From: DATAEE01 sp963725145
GTDB taxonomy: Bacteria; Acidobacteriota; Vicinamibacteria; Vicinamibacterales; 2-12-FULL-66-21
Assembly: GCA_963725145.1 (NCBI GenBank)
Contig: CAVRXL010000010.1
Span: 124,001-188,000, forward strand
Length of the DNA stretch: 64,000 nucleotides
Direction: 5' to 3'
The position numbers and the translations under genes were made by a program. The notes under the pieces were generated by a model that saw only the letters and a list, made by a program, of their open reading frames with translations, did not search any database and was not told the origin of the DNA. Of the stretch, positions 58,704 to 64,000 are shown piece after piece (position 1 is the stretch's first letter; the number at the start of each line of letters is the position of its first letter).

Positions 58704-59224
58704 TCAGCCTTCTCCGTCTGCCGCCGGCGATACGCGAGCCACGTCAGCGTGACGACGAGCGCGATGAGGTTCGGCCAGAAGATCCGGGGATCGCCCCAGG
58801 TCAGCCCCTGAATGCTCCACGACGAGAGCGGATAGAACGGCTGCGTCTGATATCGCTCGTGCGTCGGGATGTCCATCAGGATGTGCAGTCCGTACGGCAC
58901 ACCGAGCCATGCCCAGCGTCGCCTCCCCGCCAGAATCAGCAGAAGGACGGCGAGGCCGAGGAAGACCAGGCTGTGTGTCCTGACGTAGTAACGCGAGTAC
59001 GCCTCGACGAGTTCCGGCGGCAGCGGCGGGCCGTCCGCGCGCCAGATGCCCGGATCGCCGCCGACGCCGAAGGACGCCCATCCCCGCTCGATGACGGCTT
59101 CAACACGGGACGGAATGAAGAACAACAGATCGGGCGCCGCGCCCGCCAGCGCGCCCCACCACGCCAGCCCGCGCTTCGCGTGCAGGGTCGCGTACCCCCA
59201 GCCCCCGTGCGACAACGTATCCAT
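58700..59224 (-). CDS. Membrane protein, DUF457-like metal-dependent hydrolase family
   Basis: A 174-residue membrane protein starting MDTLSHGGWGYATLHAKRG. GALAGAAPDLLFFIPS and YGLHILMDIPTHERYQT carry His/Asp residues typical of the DUF457 group. About four helices. Both ends overlap neighbours by 4 bp (agmatinase upstream, M61 downstream), so the three are translationally coupled. Confidence 0.75.
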   Translation of the reverse strand: MDTLSHGGWGYATLHAKRGLAWWGALAGAAPDLLFFIPSRVEAVIERGWASFGVGGDPGIWRADGPPLPPELVEAYSRYYVRTHSLVFLGLAVLLLILAGRRRWAWLGVPYGLHILMDIPTHERYQTQPFYPLSSWSIQGLTWGDPRIFWPNLIALVVTLTWLAYRRRQTEKAE

Positions 59225-60171
59225 CAGGCTCGACTGCCCGCGATGACGCCAAGCAGCTCGAACATCAGGTTGGCGGCGAGCAGCGACGTGATGTGTCCCG
59301 GTCCGTCGTAGGGCGGCGCGACTTCGACGACGTCGCAGCCGACGATCGGCAGGCCTGCGAGCCCGCGGATGAGGCGCTGCGCTTCATGGCTCGTGAGGCC
59401 GCCGACTTCCGGCGTGCCGGTGCCCGGCGCGTACGCGGGATCGATCCCGTCGATGTCGAACGTGACGTACACCGATGCGGACCCGTCGAGCACGTGACGC
59501 ATGGCCGCGACCGTCCGATCGACGCCCTCGGCCTTGACGCGATCGATGTCGATCATCGTGATGCGGTGCGCGCGGTGGAAGTCGAAGTCTTCCTCGCCGT
59601 ACATCGGCCCGCGGATCCCGACCTGGACGAACCGGCCGGCCGCGATGAGCCCCTCTTCGATGGCGCGGCGGAACGGCGTGCCGTGGAAGTACTTGCCGCC
59701 GAAGTACTCGTCCCAGGTGTCGATATGGGCGTCGAACTGGACGAGGGCGACCGGACCGTGCTTGCGCGAGACCGCGCGGAGGACGGGAAGCGAGATCGAA
59801 TGATCCCCGCCGACGACGAGTGGAACCGCGCCGGCGCCGAGGATTCGGTCCATCGACTGCTCGATCGCGGCGTAGGCTTTCTCGATGCTGGTCGGCGGCG
59901 CATCCACGTCGCCGACGTCGGCCACCTTGAGCCGGTCGAACGGCGCCACCTTCTGAAAGTAGCTGTAGGGCCGGATGAGCGACGACTGCGCGCGGATCTC
60001 GCGCGGTCCAAGCCGCGCGCCGGTCCGGTACGACGTGCCGCCGTCGAACGGGACGCCCACGATGGCGACGTCGAGGCCGCTCGCGTCGGTCACGTGCGGC
60101 AGGCGCATGAAGGTCGCGGGTTGCGCGAACCGCGGGGACTTGAACGATTCTCGTGGATGGGGATGATCCAT
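59224..60171 (-). CDS. speB: Agmatinase / ureohydrolase family protein
   Basis: A 315-residue binuclear manganese enzyme. Metal motifs GGDHSISLPVLRA, QFDAHIDTWDEYFG and TFDIDGIDPAYAPGTGTPE are complete. It would hydrolyse agmatine to putrescine and urea; guanidinobutyrase activity is possible. GLTSHEAQRLIRGLAGLPIVG is also conserved. It heads the operon with the membrane protein and the M61 peptidase. ATG 60171. Confidence 0.92.
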   Translation of the reverse strand: MDHPHPRESFKSPRFAQPATFMRLPHVTDASGLDVAIVGVPFDGGTSYRTGARLGPREIRAQSSLIRPYSYFQKVAPFDRLKVADVGDVDAPPTSIEKAYAAIEQSMDRILGAGAVPLVVGGDHSISLPVLRAVSRKHGPVALVQFDAHIDTWDEYFGGKYFHGTPFRRAIEEGLIAAGRFVQVGIRGPMYGEEDFDFHRAHRITMIDIDRVKAEGVDRTVAAMRHVLDGSASVYVTFDIDGIDPAYAPGTGTPEVGGLTSHEAQRLIRGLAGLPIVGCDVVEVAPPYDGPGHITSLLAANLMFELLGVIAGSRA

Positions 60172-60173
60172 GT

Positions 60174-60270
60174 CAGTTCTGAGTTATGAGTTCTGAGTCT
60201 TGAGTATTACTCAGAACTCAAAACTCAAAACTCAGAACTCAAGACTCAAGACTCAAGACTCAGAACTGAC
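60174..60270. repeat. Heptanucleotide inverted array (GTTCTGA / ACTCAGA units)
   Basis: Exact 7 nt period: four units like GTTCTGA and GTCTTGA, a short centre, then nine like ACTCAGA, ACTCAAA and ACTCAAG. It folds back on itself. It fills the gap between the ABC permease and agmatinase genes and contains the permease stop codon. Same family as 12866-12948. Confidence 0.88.
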
Positions 60271-61560
60271 GAAGATCCACCGCAACATCTCCCGCGGCGT
60301 GGCCGCCTTGCCGTGCATGAGCAGGCCGGCGCGGAAGATCCGGCCCGCGGCCCAGACCGCGAACACGACCGTCGCGCCGACGAGCACCGTGGACAGCACG
60401 ATCTGCCAGATCGGTGGCGCCGGCTGCAGCGCGATCCGCAGCAGCATGATGAACGGCGTGGAGAACGGCAGGAGCGAGGCGGCGATCGCCAGGCCGCTCT
60501 CGGGCGCGCGGATCACCGCCGCCCAGGTGAAGATCGGAAACATGGCGAGCAGCATCGCCGGCGTCATCATGTTCTGCGCGTCCTTGAGGTCCGTGCAGGC
60601 GGCGCCGATGGCGATGAACATCGATCCGAAGAGCAGGACGGCCAGGACGAGATAGAAGAAGAACGACGCGATGAGGCCCGGCGTGAGCACGGTCCCGTAG
60701 CCCCAGTACGACGCGAGCCCGTAGCCGCCGGCGAGGTAGACCGTCGCGAGGACGAGCGAGACGCCGACGCTTCCCAGCAGCTTCCCCATCATCAACTGAA
60801 ACGGTGTGATCGACGCCACGAGCACCTCGCTGATGCGGCTCATCTTCTCCTCGATCACGCTGTTGAGAAGCTGGGGCGAGCTGGTCATCACGAGCAGGAA
60901 CATCGTCATCATGAAGGCGATGGGGATCGCGAACGTCCGCGTGCGATCGACCTCGGTCGCCTCCGTGATCTCCCCCCGATCGTTCCGCTCCAGCAACCCG
61001 AGCGCGTCGACATCGGGCGTACGGGTCAGGGGATCGACCATCTTCCGGTCGAGCGACGCCGCCTCGAACCGGCGCTGGACGATCTCGCGGCCGAGCGTGG
61101 CCTCCAGCCAGCGTGGCAGGTCGTTGTGCGCCGGGTGGTTGGAGTGGTAGCGCAGCCGGGCGTTGGATCCCATCTCGAGCGCCGCGGACGGAATCTCGAC
61201 GAAGGCAAACAGTTCTTTCCGCCGGATCCGATCGGACAGCTCCAGGCGGATGTCTTCGATGCGGCGGCCGGAGGTATCGACCTGCGACGGCACGAACGCG
61301 CCGGCGCGCACCGCCCCGCCCTCCGGAGCCACCGCTCGGTTTCTCACCTCCGCCGCGCGCGCCAGCGGCTCGTAGAGCACGCCGGTGTGATCGACGACCG
61401 CGAACTCGCGCCGCTCGGTATCCGGCCGCTCCATCATCGTCTTCTGCATCACGATGGCGCCGCCCATGAAGGCGGGCATCAGAAAGACGCCGATGAGGAA
61501 CGCCTTCGTGCGGATGAGCGTCAGGAACTCGGACGAGGCGACAATGAAGGTTCTCGACAT
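60253..61560 (-). CDS. ABC-2 type transporter permease (NatB-like)
   Basis: A 435-residue membrane protein. N-terminal helix LTLIRTKAFLIGVFLMPAFM, a long extracytoplasmic domain (about residues 40-200), then a C-terminal block of about six helices (IPIAFMMTMFLLVMTSSPQLL, VSLVLATVYLAGGYGLASYW, FFFYLVLAVLLFGSMFIAIG). The pattern is NatB/ABC-2. It pairs with the ATPase at 61678. ATG 61560 chosen; an earlier start adds eight residues. C-terminus lies in the heptamer array. Confidence 0.88.
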   Translation of the reverse strand: MSRTFIVASSEFLTLIRTKAFLIGVFLMPAFMGGAIVMQKTMMERPDTERREFAVVDHTGVLYEPLARAAEVRNRAVAPEGGAVRAGAFVPSQVDTSGRRIEDIRLELSDRIRRKELFAFVEIPSAALEMGSNARLRYHSNHPAHNDLPRWLEATLGREIVQRRFEAASLDRKMVDPLTRTPDVDALGLLERNDRGEITEATEVDRTRTFAIPIAFMMTMFLLVMTSSPQLLNSVIEEKMSRISEVLVASITPFQLMMGKLLGSVGVSLVLATVYLAGGYGLASYWGYGTVLTPGLIASFFFYLVLAVLLFGSMFIAIGAACTDLKDAQNMMTPAMLLAMFPIFTWAAVIRAPESGLAIAASLLPFSTPFIMLLRIALQPAPPIWQIVLSTVLVGATVVFAVWAAGRIFRAGLLMHGKAATPREMLRWIFVSSES

Positions 61561-61571
61561 TTTTTGTTTGC

Positions 61572-61675
61572 GCTGGGGCCCCACCTCCAGCGCCTACCAC
61601 GCGCCTCGCTCTCGCTCGGCGCGCTGTTTCCACCATCTGGGCTACACCCACCGCAGGGCCTGAGAGGCCCGCCCT
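61572..61675. repeat. GC-rich compound repeat between ABC genes
   Basis: GCTGGGGCCCCACCTCCAGC, then a hairpin with arms CGCGCC / GGCGCG around a GCTCTCGCTC-type loop, then CAGATGG-like text and GGGCCTGAGAGGCCC. It splits the two genes of the exporter operon. Related to the element at 46556. Confidence 0.6.
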
Positions 61676-61677
61676 CC

Positions 61678-62595
61678 CTAGACGGCGACGGCCTCGGGTT
61701 CGGGCTTGGCGATGCGGACGAAGATATCGTGCAGCGAGGGACGGCACACCTCGAAGTGGTGCACGGCGGTCAGCGCAGAAAGACGCGTGAGAAACTGCTG
61801 CGGGTTGCCGCGCAGCCGCACCTCCTGCAGCCGGCCGTAGTCGTTCACCGATTCGACCTCCGTCATCCGCTCGAGCACCGACACGCCGCCGTCGATTCGC
61901 ACGCGAACGGTGTCAGACCCGAAGCGCGCCTGGATGTCCTCGAGCGATCCGTCGAGCACCTTCTGCCCTTTGAAGATCATGAAGATCCGGTCGCACATCC
62001 GCTCGGCGGTCGCCATGTCGTGCGTGCTGAACACGATGGTCTTTCCTTCCCGCCGCAACTGAAGCACCGCGTCCTTCAGCGCCTCGGCGTTTACCGGGTC
62101 CAGCCCGGTGAACGGCTCGTCGAGGATCACGAGCTCGGGGTCGGCGACCACGCTCGCGATGAACTGGACCTTCTGCGCCATGCCTTTCGAGAGCGCCTCG
62201 ATCTTCCTGTCCCCCCAGGCCTCGAGGCCGAGCGCGCGCAGCCATCGCTCCGACGCGCGGTCGACGTCGGCCGTCGCGCGTCCCTTCAGCCGCCCGTAGT
62301 ACCGCAGGAGTCGCCGGACCGTCATTTTCTTGTAGAGCCCGCGCTCTTCCGGCAGGTAGCCCACGCGATCGCGCGCGGCGCGGGTCTCGCGGCTGCCGAG
62401 CACTTCAATCTCTCCCTCATCCGGCAGAAGAATGTTGAGAATCATCCGGATCGTGGTCGTTTTGCCGGAGCCGTTGGGACCGATGAACCCGTAGATCGAG
62501 CCGGCCGGGACTTCGAGGGAGAGCCGGTTGACGGCGACGACCGCGCCGAAGCGTTTGGTGACGTCGCGGATGCGAATGGCCTGATCGGTTGTCAC
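61678..62595 (-). CDS. ABC transporter ATP-binding protein (NatA-like)
   Basis: A 305-residue nucleotide-binding subunit. Walker A FIGPNGSGKTTTIRMI, signature ALSKGMAQKVQF, Walker B LVILDEPFTGLDPVN, H-loop VFSTHDMATAE. A C-terminal DUF4162-like extension of about 80 residues (QARFGSDTVRVRIDGGV) is typical of NatA-type exporters. Start is GTG 62595. It is followed by the permease after a repeat-filled gap. Confidence 0.92.
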   Translation of the reverse strand: MTTDQAIRIRDVTKRFGAVVAVNRLSLEVPAGSIYGFIGPNGSGKTTTIRMILNILLPDEGEIEVLGSRETRAARDRVGYLPEERGLYKKMTVRRLLRYYGRLKGRATADVDRASERWLRALGLEAWGDRKIEALSKGMAQKVQFIASVVADPELVILDEPFTGLDPVNAEALKDAVLQLRREGKTIVFSTHDMATAERMCDRIFMIFKGQKVLDGSLEDIQARFGSDTVRVRIDGGVSVLERMTEVESVNDYGRLQEVRLRGNPQQFLTRLSALTAVHHFEVCRPSLHDIFVRIAKPEPEAVAV

Positions 62596-62660
62596 GGTGG
62601 AGCTTGGACCAAAGGTCTACGGGTTGAAGAGCGCCGACATTGTATGCTGCACCCGGCCGG

Positions 62661-62689
62661 TTGACAGTTTGTGAAATCTTTCACATTAT
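62661..62689 (+). promoter_or_regulatory. Sigma70-type promoter with Rex-like operator, alternative complex III operon
   Basis: TTGACA (62661-62666) and CATTAT (62684-62689) are 17 bp apart. The spacer carries TTGTGAA-ATCT-TTCACAT (62669-62686), one base from the Rex consensus TTGTGAA-N4-TTCACAA. A bound repressor would block the promoter. Rex senses NADH/NAD+ and commonly controls respiratory genes. Confidence 0.65.
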
Positions 62690-62728
62690 GTCGGACAGGC
62701 CCGCCGGCGCGCGCCGTCCTCCGTCCCG

Positions 62729-63388
62729 ATGAGTCAGATCTTCCACCGCAGCACAAACAGCATCTCCCGGCTGAGCATCTTCGGCGCGCTCATCATCCTC
62801 GGCCTCCTCCTCTGGATCACCGTCGTCGTCAGCCGATCCGGCTACGTCACCCAGGCCGGGATCGCCCGCGAGCAGCCGATCCAGTTCAGCCACGCCCACC
62901 ACGTCGGGGGCATGGGCATCGATTGCCGCTACTGCCATTCGTCGGTCGAAGAATCTCCCTTCGCCAACGTGCCGCCGACCAAGACCTGCATGAGCTGCCA
63001 CTCGCAGATCTGGGCGCAGAGCCCGATGCTCGAGCCGGTGCGCAGCAGCTTCCGCACCGGCCAGCCGATGGAGTGGACCCGAGTGCATGACCTGCCGGAC
63101 TTCGCCTATTTCAACCACTCGATCCACGTGAAACAGGGCATCGGCTGCGTCACCTGCCACGGCGAGGTCAACCGCATGCCGCTCATGTCGCAGTACGCGT
63201 CGCTGACGATGGAGTGGTGCGTCGAGTGCCATCGGGCGCCGGCGCGGTTCATCCGCCCGCGCGACCAGGTCTTCAACATGGAATGGGAGCCGCCCGCGGA
63301 TGATCCGGACCTGGGCGCGAGGCTCGTCAAGGAGTACCGGATCGGGAGCGTCGAGCATCTCACGAGTTGCTCGACGTGCCATCGGTAA
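62729..63388 (+). CDS. actA: Alternative complex III pentaheme cytochrome c subunit ActA
   Basis: A 219-residue membrane-anchored cytochrome. One N-terminal helix (LSIFGALIILGLLLWITVVV) and five CxxCH motifs: CRYCH, CMSCH, CVTCH, CVECH and CSTCH. QFSHAHHVGGMGIDCRYCH and EWCVECHRAPARFIRP are the ActA signature. It passes electrons within alternative complex III from quinol to cytochrome c or the oxidase. It is the first gene of the operon. Confidence 0.94.
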   Translation: MSQIFHRSTNSISRLSIFGALIILGLLLWITVVVSRSGYVTQAGIAREQPIQFSHAHHVGGMGIDCRYCHSSVEESPFANVPPTKTCMSCHSQIWAQSPMLEPVRSSFRTGQPMEWTRVHDLPDFAYFNHSIHVKQGIGCVTCHGEVNRMPLMSQYASLTMEWCVECHRAPARFIRPRDQVFNMEWEPPADDPDLGARLVKEYRIGSVEHLTSCSTCHR

Positions 63389-63417
63389 TGGGGCTTGGGG
63401 CATGGGGCTTGGGGCTT
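63388..63417. repeat. GGGGCTT heptamer array
   Basis: TGGGGCT, TGGGGCA, TGGGGCT, TGGGGCT in 7 nt steps between actA and actB. Confidence 0.7.
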
Positions 63418-63432
63418 AAATTCACCCGCGCC

Positions 63433-63455
63433 GTAGCGCAGGCCTTCAGGCCTGC
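63433..63455 (+). repeat. GTAG-headed REP element between actA and actB
   Basis: GTAGC then GCAGGCCTTCAGGCCTGC. Same layout as 29637-29659. Confidence 0.85.
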
Positions 63456-63469
63456 CAAAGCGGAAGAAG

Positions 63470-64000
63470 ATGAAAGCTGAATTCTGGCGCAGCGTCGAGG
63501 AGTACGCGGCCTCCAAAGAGGTCGAGGAGCTCATCCATCGAGAGTTCCCGGCGCTCGCGTCCGAGTTCACCGATCCGGTCGGCCGCCGCCGCTTCCTGCA
63601 GTTGATGGGAGCGTCGCTCGGCCTCGCCGGGGCCGGCGCCTGCACGCGCCAGCCGGACGAGAGCATCGTCCCGTACGTCCGCCAGCCGGAAGAGATGATC
63701 CCCGGCCGTCCTCTGTACTTCGCGACCGCGATCCCGGAAGCGGGCGTCGCGATGCCGGTCATCGTCGAAAGCCACATGGGCCGTCCGACGAAGATCGAAG
63801 GAAACCCCGAGCACCCCGCGAGCCTGGGAGCGACCGACGCGCGCACGCAGGCGGCGATCCTCACGCTCTACGATCCGGATCGCGCCCAGACGATCACGTA
63901 CCGCGGCGACGTCCGTCCCTGGGGCGGATTCCTCGGCGCGATGCAGCTCGCGATGACGGCGCAGCGATCCAAACAAGGGGCTGGACTTCGGATCCTGACC
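63470..64000 (+). CDS. actB: Alternative complex III ActB (molybdopterin-like/Fe-S subunit), partial
   Basis: The first 177 residues only; the gene continues past the window. EFWRSVEEYAASKEVEELIH and REFPALASEF are the ActB N-terminus, then a Tat-type motif GRRRFLQLMGASLGLAGAGAC, then YVRQPEEMIPGRPLYFATA and VESHMGRPTKIEGNPEHPAS of the molybdopterin-oxidoreductase-like domain. ActB lacks molybdopterin and carries the Fe-S clusters in its C-terminal part. Confidence 0.93.
   Translation, partial: MKAEFWRSVEEYAASKEVEELIHREFPALASEFTDPVGRRRFLQLMGASLGLAGAGACTRQPDESIVPYVRQPEEMIPGRPLYFATAIPEAGVAMPVIVESHMGRPTKIEGNPEHPASLGATDARTQAAILTLYDPDRAQTITYRGDVRPWGGFLGAMQLAMTAQRSKQGAGLRILT

Noticed and set aside
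61600..61660. tRNA gene (text resembling GTAGCCCAGATGG on the minus strand)
   Set aside because: No acceptor stem, T-loop or anticodon arm can be formed. It belongs to a GC-rich repeat.
1..64000. A RAYT transposase, integrase, insertion sequence or prophage gene that could explain the repeats
   Set aside because: I found no frame with transposase, recombinase or phage motifs in the window.

Overview
The window is a 64 kb piece of a GC-rich bacterial chromosome with dense genes on both strands. The gene content suggests an Acidobacteriota-type genome, possibly Vicinamibacteria: alternative complex III next to an aa3-type oxidase, many secreted M16/M20/M61/S9/DUF885 peptidases and amidohydrolases, and a kinase-TPR regulator. 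The lineage is an inference, because no rRNA or marker gene is present.

Layout. 1-12.9 kb: a partial Tat-exported substrate-binding protein, malQ, an aminotransferase, an M16 protease pair, a toroid-fold protein with a frameshifted end, greB, a SnoaL-like protein, a cyclase-family hydrolase and an ABC-2 exporter. 13-24.6 kb: an S9D peptidase, DinB, arfB, a D-aminoacylase/sarcosine-oxidase-like/DUF885 operon, a penicillin-acylase-type enzyme and an HTH-nucleotidyltransferase pair with a palindromic operator. 24.6-31.9 kb: a sodium:solute symporter, a methyltransferase broken at a REP element, and a cytochrome c oxidase operon (subunits I, III, IV, two small membrane proteins, II). 32-41.3 kb: M20 peptidase, amidohydrolase, lipoprotein metzincin, D-aminoacylase-like protein, cyanophycinase, RodZ-like HTH protein and a GlcD-like oxidase. 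41.4-48.8 kb: a selenocysteine formate dehydrogenase with Fe-S subunit, NrfD-like membrane subunit and octaheme cytochrome c. 48.8-64 kb: thioredoxin-reductase-like and kinase genes, an exported pair, small membrane proteins, M61 peptidase, agmatinase, a second ABC-2 exporter, and the start of an alternative complex III operon (actA, actB) behind a Rex-like operator.

How the genes fit together. The formate dehydrogenase, alternative complex III and aa3 oxidase would form a respiratory chain from formate through membrane quinol and cytochrome c to oxygen. The many exported peptidases, deacylases and the acylase suggest scavenging of peptides and N-acyl or D-amino acids.

The most unusual property is the repeat load. 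One class is REP-like palindromes with GTAG or GTGG heads. The other is arrays of degenerate 7-9 nt units whose two halves are reverse complements, so each can fold into a long hairpin. Both classes occur between genes, and they also reach into coding sequence at signal peptides, linkers, termini and an autoprocessed spacer. One REP sits at a frame break. Three single-G frameshifts within 7 kb and a 38 bp tandem duplication may be sequencing or assembly errors.
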